A program made the translations under genes and the position numbers. The notes under the pieces were generated by a model. The model searched no databases. It saw only the letters and a program-made list of their open reading frames with translations, and was not told the origin of the DNA. 64,000 bases of DNA from Rubrimonas cliftonensis (lineage in GTDB: Bacteria > Pseudomonadota > Alphaproteobacteria > Rhodobacterales > Rhodobacteraceae): NCBI RefSeq assembly GCF_900107585.1, contig NZ_FNQM01000002.1, forward strand, positions 496,001-560,000. The letters are read 5' to 3'. Shown one piece after another: positions 1 through 8,803 of this stretch (position 1 is the stretch's first letter; each line of letters starts with the position of its first letter).

Positions 1-894
1 GGCAACCCCACGCCGATGCAGGCCGCCCGCGCCGAGGGCGCTTTCGAGGCCGCCACGGGGTGGGACATCGAGTGGCGCACGTTCAACTCGGGCGCCGAGG
101 TGATCGCGGCCATGGCCTCGGGCGACATCAAGCTCGCCGAGCTCGGCTCCTCGCCGCTGGCCATCGCCGCCAGCCAGGGCGTCGAACTGCAGGTCGTCAT
201 GCTGGCGCAGGTGATCGGCGAGGCCGAGAGCCTGATCGTGCGCGAGGGCGCCGGCATCGCCGCGCTGGAGGACCTCAAGGGCAAGCGCCTCGCCGTGCCG
301 GTGGGCTCGACGGCGCATTTCTCGCTCATGGGCGCGCTGAAGCACGCCGGGGTGTCGGAGCGCGAGGTGACCATCCTCAACATGCCGCCCGACCAGATCG
401 CCGCGGCCTGGGAGCAGGGCGCCATCGACGCCGCCTTCATCTGGCAGCCGGTGCAGAGCCAGATCCTGCAGAGCGGCGCGCTGCTCGTCGGCGGCGACGA
501 GACCGCCGAGTGGGGCTACCCGACCTTTGACGCCTGGGTGGTGAACGCCGACTTCGCCGCGGAGAACGCCGCGGCCGTCGCCGGCTTCGTGCGCGCGATG
601 GACGCGGCCAACGCCGCCTATCTCGCCGACCCGGCCGCCTGGACCGCCGACAGCGCGCAGGTGAAGGCCATCGCCGCGGCCACTGGCGCGGCGCCCGATC
701 AGGTGCCCGAGATCCTCAGGGGCTGGACCTTCCTGCCGCTCTCGGAGCAGCTCACGCCGAAGTGGCTGGGCGGCGCGCCGGCGACGATGAAGGCGACGGC
801 GGAGTTCCTGCAGGCCGCCGGCCGCATCGACAGCGCGCGCGACGACTACGCGCCCTTCGTCAACACCGCCATCGGCGACGCGGCGCTGAAGTAA
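1..894 (+). CDS. tauA: Taurine ABC transporter substrate-binding protein TauA (5' end outside the window)
   Basis: Periplasmic binding protein that would deliver taurine or a related sulfonate to the TauBC importer. The frame is open from base 1, so the signal peptide and the first residues lie outside the window; about 297 residues are visible of a family usually near 330. Visible TauA-like features are the segment GAEVIAAMASGDIKLAELGS near the start, the lobe motif DLKGKRLAVPVGST and the FIWQPVQ segment in the second half. tauB and tauC follow on the same strand, which fixes the assignment as taurine rather than nitrate or pyrimidine type, although the exact ligand is inferred. Two hairpins separate it from tauB. 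Confidence 0.9.
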   Translation, partial: GNPTPMQAARAEGAFEAATGWDIEWRTFNSGAEVIAAMASGDIKLAELGSSPLAIAASQGVELQVVMLAQVIGEAESLIVREGAGIAALEDLKGKRLAVPVGSTAHFSLMGALKHAGVSEREVTILNMPPDQIAAAWEQGAIDAAFIWQPVQSQILQSGALLVGGDETAEWGYPTFDAWVVNADFAAENAAAVAGFVRAMDAANAAYLADPAAWTADSAQVKAIAAATGAAPDQVPEILRGWTFLPLSEQLTPKWLGGAPATMKATAEFLQAAGRIDSARDDYAPFVNTAIGDAALK

Positions 895-901
895 GAGCGG
901 A

Positions 902-924
902 GACCCGATACGGAGTTTCGGGTC
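902..924 (+). promoter_or_regulatory. Stem-loop just after tauA
   Basis: GACCCGA (902-908) pairs perfectly with TCGGGTC (918-924) around a 9-base loop, starting 7 bases after the tauA stop codon. It is the first of two hairpins in the tauA-tauB gap. There is no U-tract, so mRNA end protection or partial attenuation fits better than a classical terminator. Confidence 0.5.
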
Positions 925-959
925 CGGCTCCAAGGCCGCGCCGCGCGCGTCAGGCGACC

Positions 960-985
960 CGGTCCGGCGGCGCGCCGCCGGACCG
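960..985 (+). promoter_or_regulatory. Perfect 26-bp palindrome between tauA and tauB
   Basis: Bases 960-985 are identical to their own reverse complement. As RNA this gives an 11-bp stem, arms CGGTCCGGCGG and CCGCCGGACCG, around the loop CGCG. It ends 32 bases before the tauB start and its own AGGAGAA ribosome site at about 1002-1008. No U-tract follows. The likely role is an RNA processing or stability element that keeps the binding protein in excess over the ATPase; a protein operator is the alternative. Confidence 0.55.
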
Positions 986-1017
986 TCCCCGCACCCCGTG
1001 ACAGGAGAACGGCGACG

Positions 1018-1806
1018 ATGGGTCTCTCGATCAACGATGCCTCGGTGGTCTATCCGGCCGCCGAGGGCCGCCCGCCGGTGGAGGCGCTCTCACGCGTCGC
1101 GCTTGAGATGGCCAACGACGATTTCGTCGTGGCGCTTGGGGCGTCGGGCTGCGGCAAGTCCACGCTCCTCAACCTCATCGCGGGCTTTCTGGCGCCGAGT
1201 TCGGGCGAGGTTCTGCTCGACGGCGCCCCGGTGACGGGTCCGGGCGCCGACCGCTCGGTGGTGTTCCAGAAGCACGCGCTGATGCCGTGGCTCAACGTCA
1301 TCGACAACGTCGCGTTCGGGCTGATGCTGCGCGGCGTCGCCGAGGCCGAGCGCCACCGTGTCGCAGCGGAGTATCTCGCGCTGCTCGGCCTCGACAAGTT
1401 CCACGACAGCAAGGTTTATCAGCTCTCGGGGGGCATGCAGCAGCGCGTCGGCATCGCCCGCGCGCTGACCTGCGACCCCAAGGTGCTGCTCATGGACGAG
1501 CCGCTGGGCGCGCTTGACGCGCTGACCCGCGAGAAGGCGCAGGAGCTGATCCTCAACGTCTGGCACAGCACGCACAAGTCGGTGTTCTTCATCACGCACA
1601 GCGTCGAGGAGGCGCTGTTCATGGGCACCAGGCTCATCGTGATGTCGCCGCGCCCCGGCCGCATCGCCCATCGCTTCGACCTGCCGTTCTCGCGGCGGTT
1701 CCTGGCGGGGGAGCCCGCGCGGCAGGTCAAGGCGTCGCGCGACTTCATCGCCCTGCGCGAGCGCATCCTGGAGATCATCTTCGCCGACGAGGAGGCCGCC
1801 GCATGA
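1018..1806 (+). CDS. tauB: Taurine ABC transporter ATP-binding protein TauB
   Basis: Cytoplasmic ATPase that powers taurine import through TauC. It has 262 residues, normal for the family. The Walker A motif GASGCGKST is at residues 41-49, the signature LSGGMQQR near 136-143 and Walker B LLMDEP near 157-162, followed by the D-loop GALDALT and the switch histidine in ITHS. The ATG is preceded by AGGAGAA at good spacing. Its last codons overlap tauC by 4 bases (ATGA), so the two are translationally coupled. The C-terminal MSPRPGRI segment is typical of the TauB/SsuB/NrtD group. Confidence 0.95.
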   Translation: MGLSINDASVVYPAAEGRPPVEALSRVALEMANDDFVVALGASGCGKSTLLNLIAGFLAPSSGEVLLDGAPVTGPGADRSVVFQKHALMPWLNVIDNVAFGLMLRGVAEAERHRVAAEYLALLGLDKFHDSKVYQLSGGMQQRVGIARALTCDPKVLLMDEPLGALDALTREKAQELILNVWHSTHKSVFFITHSVEEALFMGTRLIVMSPRPGRIAHRFDLPFSRRFLAGEPARQVKASRDFIALRERILEIIFADEEAAA

Positions 1807-2681
1807 CCGACGCCGGCAAGCCGACCGCCGCCGCGGCGCGATCGGGGCCGGGGCCGCTCGCCCGCCTGATGCGCGGCAGGCCCAGCCGCCCCGGCGAGAC
1901 CTACGGCGTGCCGGGGCAGGGCGACGCCACATGGCTCTCCGTCGGCTCCATCCTGTTCCTGCTGTTCCTGTGGTGGCTGGTGACGGCGATGGGCTGGGTG
2001 AAGCCGCTGTTCGTGCCCTCGCCCGGAGCGATTCTGACCAAGTTCGTCGACGTCTGGAACAACGGCTTCACCAACACGCCGTTCCTGGAGCATGTCGCGA
2101 TCTCGACAGCGCGCGTTTTCGGCGCGTTCCTGCTGGCCTGCGCCGTCGGCATTCCGCTGGGGCTGGCGATGGGGATGAGCCCGGTGATGCGGGGCCTGTT
2201 CGACCCGCCCATCGAGTTCTACCGGCCGATCCCGCCGCTGGCCTATCTGCCGCTGATGATCATCTGGTTCGGCATCGGCGAGACGTCGAAGGTGCTGCTG
2301 ATCTTCCTGTCGGTGTTCGCGCCGGTCACGCTGGGGGCGCGGGCCGGCGTGCGCTCGGCGGCCATCGAGCAGATCCATGCGGCCTATTCCTTCGGCGCCT
2401 CGCGCTGGCAGGTGATGCGCCACGTCATCCTGCCCTCGGCGCTGCCCGAGATCCTGACCGCGATGCGCATCGGCGTCGGCTTCGGCTGGACCACGCTGGT
2501 CGCCGCCGAGATGGTCGCGGCGACGGAGGGCCTCGGCTACATGGTGCTGTCGGCGAGCCAGTTCCTGCAGACCTCCACGGTGATCATGGGCATCATCGTC
2601 ATCGCCGCCATCGCCTACGCCTTCGACCTGCTGATGCGCTTCGTGGAGCGCAGGGTGGTGCCGTGGAAGGGCCGGATGTGA
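1803..2681 (+). CDS. tauC: Taurine ABC transporter permease TauC
   Basis: Inner-membrane permease of the binding-protein-dependent type, 292 residues, with about six hydrophobic segments beginning near residue 42. The cytoplasmic EAA loop that docks to the ATPase is visible as [20 protein letters not shown]. The start overlaps the end of tauB (ATGA), and the product must form the channel with TauB. The N-terminal 40 residues are Ala/Pro/Arg-rich and cytoplasmic. No tauD dioxygenase or tpa/xsc gene lies in the visible part, so the catabolic half of the pathway is either upstream of the window or elsewhere. Confidence 0.94.
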   Translation: MTDAGKPTAAAARSGPGPLARLMRGRPSRPGETYGVPGQGDATWLSVGSILFLLFLWWLVTAMGWVKPLFVPSPGAILTKFVDVWNNGFTNTPFLEHVAISTARVFGAFLLACAVGIPLGLAMGMSPVMRGLFDPPIEFYRPIPPLAYLPLMIIWFGIGETSKVLLIFLSVFAPVTLGARAGVRSAAIEQIHAAYSFGASRWQVMRHVILPSALPEILTAMRIGVGFGWTTLVAAEMVAATEGLGYMVLSASQFLQTSTVIMGIIVIAAIAYAFDLLMRFVERRVVPWKGRM

Positions 2682-2727
2682 GCCGTTGCAGCCCACCCGA
2701 GGCAGACCGCCCGCAGGAGCGCCGCGC

Positions 2728-3750
2728 ATGACCGCATCGGACGAGGAGGCCGGAGCGCCCTCGCGCCTCGCCGCGGGCCGGGCGTGGTGGTCACGCCACC
2801 GGCAGGGGCTTCTGCTGGCCGGCACCGTCGCGCTAGCGGCGGGCTTTCTCGGCGAGCACTACGGCGCGCCGGCGATGCTGTTCGCGCTTCTGATCGGGAT
2901 GGCGTTCAACTTCCTTGCGGCCGACGAACGCGCCGCGCCCGGCGTCGTCTTCTGCTCCAAGACGCTGCTGCGGATCGGCGTGGCGCTGCTCGGCGTGCGG
3001 CTGACCTTCGAGGACGTCGCGCGGCTCGGCTGGACGCCCACCATCGGCGTCGTGACGATGCTGATGCTGACGCTGGGCGGCGGCGTGCTGATCGCGCGCG
3101 CCTTCGGCAGAGGCTCGGCCTTCGGACTGCTCACCGGGGGCGCGGTCGGCATCTGCGGGGCCTCCGCCGCGCTGGCGCTGGCGGCGGTGCTGCCGTCGCG
3201 GCTGATCGGGGAGCGCGACGTGCTGTTCACCGTGGTCGGGGTGACGACGCTCTCGACCGTCGCGATGGTGATCTACCCGGCCCTGTTCGGTGCTCTGGGG
3301 CTGGACGACACCTCGATCGGATACCTGATCGGCGCGACGGTGCACGACGTCGCGCAGGTCGTGGGCGCGGGCTACTCCGTCAGCGTGGAGGCGGGCGACA
3401 TCGCCACCTTCACCAAGCTCCAGCGCGTTGCGCTGCTGCCGGTCGTGCTGCTGGTGGTCGCCTTCGCCTACCGCGCCGAGGGCGGCAAGCGCGTCGGGCT
3501 GCCGTGGTTCGTGGTCGCCTTCACCCTGCTCATGCTGGCGCGCAACACCCTGCCGGCGCCCGACTGGCTGATCGAGGCGGCCAACACGACCTCCCGTGCG
3601 ATGCTGCTGACCGCCATCGCCGCGCTCGGCGTGCGCACGTCGCTGGCGGAGATGCGGGCGGCCGGCGCGAAGGGGGTGCTGGTGATCGCCTGCGAGACGC
3701 TGGCGCTGCTGGGCATGGCGCTGGTCTTCGCCTTCGCGTTCCTGCACTGA
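2728..3750 (+). CDS. YeiH/TauZ-type putative sulfate (sulfite) exporter
   Basis: Polytopic inner-membrane protein of about 340 residues with roughly ten hydrophobic segments, of the YeiH family (Cons_hypoth698, the putative sulfate exporter family). Typical segments are RIGVALLGVRLTF, TGGAVGICGASAA and ATVHDVAQVVGAG. The ATG at 2728 is chosen because AGGAG (2715-2719) sits 8 bases upstream; a TTG at 2686 would add 14 low-complexity residues with no clear ribosome site. It lies 46 bases after tauC. Members of this family in taurine clusters of Paracoccus-type bacteria were proposed to expel the sulfate or sulfite released from taurine, and the position here supports that role. Transport direction and substrate are inferred. 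The last codons form the first copy of a tandem repeat. Confidence 0.82.
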   Translation: MTASDEEAGAPSRLAAGRAWWSRHRQGLLLAGTVALAAGFLGEHYGAPAMLFALLIGMAFNFLAADERAAPGVVFCSKTLLRIGVALLGVRLTFEDVARLGWTPTIGVVTMLMLTLGGGVLIARAFGRGSAFGLLTGGAVGICGASAALALAAVLPSRLIGERDVLFTVVGVTTLSTVAMVIYPALFGALGLDDTSIGYLIGATVHDVAQVVGAGYSVSVEAGDIATFTKLQRVALLPVVLLVVAFAYRAEGGKRVGLPWFVVAFTLLMLARNTLPAPDWLIEAANTTSRAMLLTAIAALGVRTSLAEMRAAGAKGVLVIACETLALLGMALVFAFAFLH

Positions 3751-3855
3751 GCGCGGCGCGCCTGCCTGCACCGAGCGCGACGCGCCTGCCTGCACCGAGC
3801 GCGGCGCGCGCCCGCCTGCACCGAGCGCGGCGCGCGCGCGCCTGCACCGAGCGCA
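3741..3855. repeat. Five-copy tandem repeat, period 24-26 bp, starting inside the exporter gene
   Basis: The core CCTGCAC(C/T)GAGCGC recurs at 3741, 3765, 3789, 3815 and 3841, giving periods of 24, 24, 26 and 26 bases. The copies are separated only by short GC-rich fill and the last is cut off by AAAGCGAC. The first copy contains the stop codon of the exporter: it reads CACTGA where the other copies read CACCGA. The copies look like a recent slippage expansion of the gene's 3' end. Confidence 0.85.
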
Positions 3856-3885
3856 AAGCGACATTGCTTTGACTCTCGCCGGGCG

Positions 3886-3944
3886 AGCGGGTAGCGACCC
3901 GCTTTGGCCTCGCGACGCCGGGGCGGCGCGCGCTCCGGCGCGCC
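3886..3944 (+). terminator. Two hairpins between the exporter and the helicase gene
   Basis: AGCGGGT (3886-3892) pairs with ACCCGCT (3897-3903) around AGCG and is followed by TTT. Next, GGCGCGC (3925-3931) pairs with GCGCGCC (3938-3944) around GCTCCG. The first is the better candidate for the end of the tau operon transcript; the U-run is short, so factor-independent termination would be weak. Confidence 0.4.
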
Positions 3945-4001
3945 CGCGCCGCGAAGCGCGCCGTTCACCGGGCGCAGAGCCCTTCCATCCAGGCGAGGCG
4001 C

Positions 4002-5927
4002 ATGACCGATCTCGACATCGCGGCGCCGCTGGCGGCCGCCCTTGAGGCGAAGGGCTTCGACAGCCTGACCCCCGTGCAACGCGCCGTTCTGGCGGCGGAG
4101 GCCGCCGGGCGCGACGTGCTGGTGTCGGCGCAGACCGGCTCCGGCAAGACGGTGGCCTTCGGCCTCGCCATGGCGCCGGAGATCCTCGGCGGCGCCGGGC
4201 GGCTGGAGGCGGCCGCGGCGCCCCTTGCGCTGGCGATCGCCCCGACGCGCGAGCTTGCGCTGCAGGTCGCGCGCGAGCTGGGCTGGCTCTACGGCGAGGC
4301 CGGCGCGCTGATCGCCACCTGCGTCGGCGGCATGGACTATCGCAACGAGCGCCGGGCGCTGGAGCGCGGCGCGCATGTCGTCGTCGGCACGCCGGGGCGG
4401 CTGCGCGACCACATCGAGCGCGGCGACCTGAATCTCTCGGCGCTGCGGGCCTGCGTGCTCGACGAGGCCGACGAGATGCTCGACCTCGGCTTCCGCGAGG
4501 ATCTGGAGTTCATCCTCGAGGCCGCCCCGCGCGGGCGCCGCACGCTGATGTTCTCCGCCACCGTGCCGGCGGGCATCGCGACGCTGGCCAAGACCTTCCA
4601 GCGCGACGCCCTGCGCATCGAGACCGCCGGCGAGGCGCGTCAGCACGCAGACATCGCCTATCGCGCCGTCACCGTCGCGCCGCGCGACCGCGAGCCCGCG
4701 ATCTTCAACCTGCTGCGCTACTACGAGGCGCCCGCCGCGATCGTGTTCTGCAAGACGCGGGCGAACGTGAACCACCTGCTCGCGCGCATGGGCAACCGCA
4801 ACTTCCAGGTCGTGGCGCTCTCGGGTGAACTGAGCCAGCAGGAGCGCACCCATGCGCTGCAGGCGCTGCGCGACGGCCGGGCGCGCGTCTGCATCGCGAC
4901 AGATGTGGCGGCGCGCGGCATCGACCTGCCGGGGCTCGACCTCGTGATCCACGCCGACCTGCCCACGAATTCCGAGACGCTGCTGCACCGTTCGGGCCGC
5001 ACCGGCCGGGCCGGGGGCAAGGGCGTCTCGGCGCTGATCGTCACGCCGGGCGACTTCCGCAAGGCGCAGCGCCTGCTGCAGGGCGCGCAGGTCGAGGCGG
5101 ATTGGGGAGATGCGCCCTCCGCCGATGCCGTGAACGCGCGGGACGACGCGCGGATCATGGAGCATCCGGCGCTCGCCGAGGCGGCGGGGGACGAAGCGGC
5201 GCTCTCGGCGACGCTGCTGGAGCGCTTCGGCGCGGAGCGCGTCGCGGCGGCCTTCGTCCGGCTGTGGCGCGGCGAGCGCTCGGCGCCCGAGGAGTTGTCG
5301 GGGACGCGCCCGCCTGCGCCGACGGCGCCGCGCGACCGGCCGGCCTTCGGCGAGTCGGTCTGGTTCTCGATCTCGGTCGGCCATGAGGACCGCGCCGAGG
5401 CGCGCTGGCTGCTGCCGAAGATCTGCGAGGCCGGCGAGATCACCAAGGACGCCGTCGGCGCGATCCGCGTGCGCCAGAAGGAGACCTTCGTGCAGATCGC
5501 GAAGGACGCCGCCGAGAAGTTCGGCACGGGCGGCGAGTTCGAGGACGGCATGCGCATGAGCCGTCTGGAGGGCGAGCCGGTTCTGGACAGGGACGCGCGC
5601 GCGCCCGGTCAGCGCCCGGCCCAGCGTCCTGCCCCGCTCTCCGGCCCGCGTCCGGGCGCCGCGGCCGCTCCCCGCCCAGGGCGCGCCGGGCCCCCGGGGG
5701 GCGACCGCGACGGGGAAAGCCGCCCGAGGCCGGCGCCTGACGGAGAGGCCGCGGCGCGGAGGCCGCGCACGGCGCCCGCCGAGGGCCCCGCGCCCCCGCG
5801 CCCGCGCGCGGCCAAGCCGCGCGACGGCGAAGCGGCGCGTGGGCCGAAGGGCGCCAGGCCCTTCGACAAGCCCGGGCCGAAGCCGAGGCCTAAGCCGGAC
5901 GGCAAACCGGGGAAGCCGAAGGGCTGA
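4002..5927 (+). CDS. DEAD-box ATP-dependent RNA helicase (DeaD/CsdA-like)
   Basis: Cytoplasmic RNA helicase for structured-RNA remodelling, ribosome assembly or cold adaptation. It has 641 residues. The helicase core shows the Q motif region LTPVQRAVL, motif I AQTGSGKT, motif Ia PTRELA, motif II DEAD within VLDEADEMLD, motif III SAT and motif VI HRSGRTGRAG. A DbpA-type RNA-binding domain follows (about residues 445-510, ending in VRQKETFVQIAKD). The final 110 residues are a basic Pro/Arg/Lys-rich tail, probably disordered and RNA-binding. This order (core, DbpA domain, basic tail) matches DeaD/CsdA rather than RhlE. It appears to be a single-gene transcript. Confidence 0.93.
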   Translation: MTDLDIAAPLAAALEAKGFDSLTPVQRAVLAAEAAGRDVLVSAQTGSGKTVAFGLAMAPEILGGAGRLEAAAAPLALAIAPTRELALQVARELGWLYGEAGALIATCVGGMDYRNERRALERGAHVVVGTPGRLRDHIERGDLNLSALRACVLDEADEMLDLGFREDLEFILEAAPRGRRTLMFSATVPAGIATLAKTFQRDALRIETAGEARQHADIAYRAVTVAPRDREPAIFNLLRYYEAPAAIVFCKTRANVNHLLARMGNRNFQVVALSGELSQQERTHALQALRDGRARVCIATDVAARGIDLPGLDLVIHADLPTNSETLLHRSGRTGRAGGKGVSALIVTPGDFRKAQRLLQGAQVEADWGDAPSADAVNARDDARIMEHPALAEAAGDEAALSATLLERFGAERVAAAFVRLWRGERSAPEELSGTRPPAPTAPRDRPAFGESVWFSISVGHEDRAEARWLLPKICEAGEITKDAVGAIRVRQKETFVQIAKDAAEKFGTGGEFEDGMRMSRLEGEPVLDRDARAPGQRPAQRPAPLSGPRPGAAAAPRPGRAGPPGGDRDGESRPRPAPDGEAAARRPRTAPAEGPAPPRPRAAKPRDGEAARGPKGARPFDKPGPKPRPKPDGKPGKPKG

Positions 5928-6019
5928 GCGGGGAACGCGCGGACCGGACCTGCGCGGCCCCTTGCGCCGCGGCCCGGCAAGCCCGACGGTCATCCGGAGC
6001 GGCGGGGGAGGGACGGGCG

Positions 6020-6922
6020 ATGGCGGCGGGCGAGGGCGTGTTCGGGGGTCTGGTGGCGTTCCCCATCACGCCGGCCGATCCTGAGGGGCGCGTGGATGCG
6101 GACCGTCTGTCGGCGCTGGTCGACCGTCTGGCGGCGGCGGGCGTCGATGCGGTCGGCCTGCTCGGCAGCACGGGAACCTACGCCTATCTGTCGCGCGCCG
6201 AGCGCGGCAGGGCCGTGACGGCGGCGCGGGAGGCGCTGGCGGGCCGCGCGTCGCTGGTCGTTTGCGTCGGCGCGCTGCGCACCGACGCGGCGACGGCGCT
6301 CGCGCGCGACGCCGAGGCCGCTGGCGCCGACGCCCTGCTGCTTGCGCCGGTCTCCTACACGCCGCTGCTCGATGCTGAGGTCTTCCGGCATTTCGAGACG
6401 GTGGCGGGCGCGACGGGCGCGCCGATCTGCATCTACAACAACCCCTCGACCACCCGCTTCACCTTCAGCCCAGCGCTGATCGAGCGGCTGGCGGCGTCGG
6501 GCGCGGCGGCGGCGGTGAAGAACCCCGGCGGCGCGCCGGAGGCGATGGCGGCGGAGATCGCGGATCTGCGCGGGCGGCTGCCGGCGGGCTTCTCGCTGGG
6601 CTACAGCGGCGACTGGTTCTGCGCCGAGGCGCTGCTCGCCGGCGCCGACGCCTGGCACTGCGTCGCGGCCGGCGTCCTGCCTGCGCAGGCGCTGCGGCTG
6701 GCGCGCGCGGCCCAGGCCGGCGATCGGGCCGAGGCGGAACGGATCGACGCCCTCTTTCAGCCGCTCTGGGCGCTCTTCAGGGAGTTCGGCAGCCTGCGCG
6801 CCTGCTATGCCGCCGCGGCGCTCATGGGTCTCTCGGACCTGCCGCCGCCCCTGCCGCTGCTGCCCCTCTCGCAGCCCGACCATGACCGCGTCGCCGCGGC
6901 GCTCGACGCGCTGGAGGCCTGA
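6020..6922 (+). CDS. DapA-family (dihydrodipicolinate synthase-like) aldolase
   Basis: Pyruvate- or 2-oxo-acid-dependent class I aldolase/lyase of 300 residues with a TIM-barrel pattern. The Schiff-base lysine is in AAVKNPGG and the proton-relay tyrosine in CIYNNPSTT. The usual GTTGE substrate motif of true DapA is replaced by GSTGTYAYL, so it is probably a catabolic homologue acting on a sugar acid or hydroxyproline-type substrate rather than the lysine-pathway enzyme. The ATG has a GGGGGAGGGA ribosome site. It is 92 bases after the helicase gene on the same strand. Its substrate cannot be read from the sequence. Confidence 0.88.
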   Translation: MAAGEGVFGGLVAFPITPADPEGRVDADRLSALVDRLAAAGVDAVGLLGSTGTYAYLSRAERGRAVTAAREALAGRASLVVCVGALRTDAATALARDAEAAGADALLLAPVSYTPLLDAEVFRHFETVAGATGAPICIYNNPSTTRFTFSPALIERLAASGAAAAVKNPGGAPEAMAAEIADLRGRLPAGFSLGYSGDWFCAEALLAGADAWHCVAAGVLPAQALRLARAAQAGDRAEAERIDALFQPLWALFREFGSLRACYAAAALMGLSDLPPPLPLLPLSQPDHDRVAAALDALEA

Positions 6923-6962
6923 CGGCGCCGCACGGAGCGCCGCGGCGGGCCTTCCGTCAGGC
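6917..6962 (+). terminator. Inverted repeat over the stop codon of the DapA-like gene
   Basis: GCCTGACGG (6917-6925), which contains the TGA stop, pairs perfectly with CCGTCAGGC (6954-6962) across a 28-base GC-rich loop. It lies between convergent genes, so it may end transcription from one or both sides. There is no U-tract. The remainder of the gap to 7114 shows no gene. Confidence 0.45.
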
Positions 6963-7114
6963 TGGCGCGGTCCGGCGAGGGGCGCGGCGCCTGCGGGCGG
7001 CGCGAAGGGCGCGTCTGCGGGCCCGCGCCGCCGCCGCCCCCCTCCGGGCGACCGAGGCGGAGAGACCCGTCCGCGCGGGCGCGCCGCCATCCCGCGACGG
7101 GAGGCCGCCCCCAC

Positions 7115-8803
7115 TCAGGCGCGCGGCAGACTCACGGAAATCGTCACCACGCCCTCCGCCACCGCCGTGGACACCTTCGCGCCTATGCTGGCGGAGAGGC
7201 GGCCGACGAGCGGCAGACCGATCCCCAGCCCCTGCGAACCGCCGGCGGGGCCGGTCTCGCCCCTGATGCGCCGGTCGAGCTGGTCGGCGGTGACGGCGCT
7301 CGAGGCGTTCGCCACCGAGATGACGACGTGCTCCCGCGTCACCGAGCAGGCGACCTTCACCGAGTTCCGCGGGTCGGAGTATCTCATGGCGTTGACCAGC
7401 AGATTGACGAGTATCTGCAGCAGGCGGTTACGGTCCGATCTCACCGGCGCCCCGCTCGCCCTGAGGTCATCGGGTATCACCATCTCGCTGGGGCCCCGCG
7501 CCTGGGAGATCAGGGCGAGGTCCTCCAGCGTATCCAGAACGTCGAACTCGGCGATCGTCGGCTCAAGGCCGGCGCGCGACGCCCTCGCGACGTCGAAGGC
7601 GTCGTCCACCAGCGTGTTGAGATAGAGCGCGCAGCCGCGCATGTGCTTGAAGTATCGCGCAGCCTGCGCCTGGCCCGCTCCGGCCGGCGCGTCGCCGCGC
7701 CGCTCGGCCGCGGCGCCGACTTCGACGATCTCCAGCAACCCGATGATCCCGCCGAGGGGCGTCTTGAGTTCGTGGGCGAGTTGGGCGAACTCGTCCTCGA
7801 TGGTCTTGATGCGCCGGTTGAGCGCGTCGCGCTGCCCCGCCAGGTCCGCGATCCTGACGCGGCGGACGGCGGCCGCGGCGCGCAGGCGCATCCGGTCCAT
7901 CGACAGCGCGACCGTCGCATAGGAGGCGATCAGGAAGGTGACGATCTGGACGGCGAACTCAAGCCGCGCCGCCGGCGCCAGCTCGGTCGAGAGCCACGCC
8001 GCCGACAGCGTCGACACGGCGAAGAGGTAGATCAGCGTCGACGTCGGCGACAGGACGCTGGCGACGACGACGCTGTAGACGCCCACGCCGACGACCGTGA
8101 CCAGCCGGAAGCTCACGTCCTCCTCCCGCGAGAGCATCGCGAACAGGGCCGCGAGCGCGACGGCGATCGCGAAGGCGGCGGCCGACGCCTTCACATGCCG
8201 CGCAAGACCCTTCCAGAGCCCGCGCGACGCCCGCAGCCGCGTCCCGAGAAACAGGAGAAACGGGCAGATCGACATCGCGCCGAAGAAATCGCCCACCGTC
8301 CAGCCGAGGAGGTTGCGGAAATTCAGCGCGTGCGTCCCGCCGCTTTCGAGGTGGTGGTTGAGGTTGCCGAGCGCGGAGGCCAGCGTCGCTCCGAGAAGCG
8401 CGGCGCCCATCAACGCGACCACGGCCCTCGGCCTGAGCGACCGGCGGCCCCGCTCGACGGCCGCGCGATAGAACAGCGCCGCCGCGGCGTAGGCGGCGAC
8501 ATGCGCGAGGCTCGCGGCGACATGGTGCAGGCCCGGCGACGCGCTGAACCTGTCCAGACTGACAAGCAGCGTCGCGCAGAAGACGCCGACCGCGCCTGAC
8601 CACCCGTAGCGGATCGTCATCAGCAGCGAGATCGCCGCCGGCGGGTACCAGACGCTGATCCCGTAGGCCACCGCCAGGAAGGATGCGACGTGCCACAGGG
8701 CGATCCAGGCCAGGCTCCAGAAAGCGATCGTCGCCGCCCGCCTGAGGGAGAGCCGCGAACTGCGCCGTCCCGCATGCGCCGCGAAGCGTCCGGTTGCGAC
8801 CAT
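7115..8803 (-). CDS. MASE1-domain sensor histidine kinase
   Basis: Membrane sensor kinase of 562 residues. The N-terminal half (about residues 20-300) carries eight or so hydrophobic segments with the WYPPAAI and GWTVGDFFGAM-type motifs of the MASE1 sensory domain. A short coiled linker and a HisKA dimerisation helix with the phospho-acceptor in AHELKTPLGG follow, then an HATPase domain with N-box NLLVNAMRYS and G-box GLGIGLPLV. The ATG at 8803 is preferred because GGAG sits 5 bases upstream; a GTG at 8839 would add 12 residues. No receiver domain and no response regulator gene is adjacent, so the partner is unknown. The ligand sensed by MASE1 domains is also generally unknown. Confidence 0.88.
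   Translation of the reverse strand: MVATGRFAAHAGRRSSRLSLRRAATIAFWSLAWIALWHVASFLAVAYGISVWYPPAAISLLMTIRYGWSGAVGVFCATLLVSLDRFSASPGLHHVAASLAHVAAYAAAALFYRAAVERGRRSLRPRAVVALMGAALLGATLASALGNLNHHLESGGTHALNFRNLLGWTVGDFFGAMSICPFLLFLGTRLRASRGLWKGLARHVKASAAAFAIAVALAALFAMLSREEDVSFRLVTVVGVGVYSVVVASVLSPTSTLIYLFAVSTLSAAWLSTELAPAARLEFAVQIVTFLIASYATVALSMDRMRLRAAAAVRRVRIADLAGQRDALNRRIKTIEDEFAQLAHELKTPLGGIIGLLEIVEVGAAAERRGDAPAGAGQAQAARYFKHMRGCALYLNTLVDDAFDVARASRAGLEPTIAEFDVLDTLEDLALISQARGPSEMVIPDDLRASGAPVRSDRNRLLQILVNLLVNAMRYSDPRNSVKVACSVTREHVVISVANASSAVTADQLDRRIRGETGPAGGSQGLGIGLPLVGRLSASIGAKVSTAVAEGVVTISVSLPRA

Noticed and set aside
3741-3855. CRISPR-like array
   Set aside because: The repeats abut with only a few GC-rich bases between them; there are no unique spacers of 30 or so bases and no cas genes.
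3468-5993. Very long minus-strand open frame (over 800 codons) across the helicase gene
   Set aside because: It is antisense to a clear DEAD-box helicase and consists of Arg/Ala/Gly-rich sequence without family motifs, as is usual opposite real genes in very GC-rich DNA.
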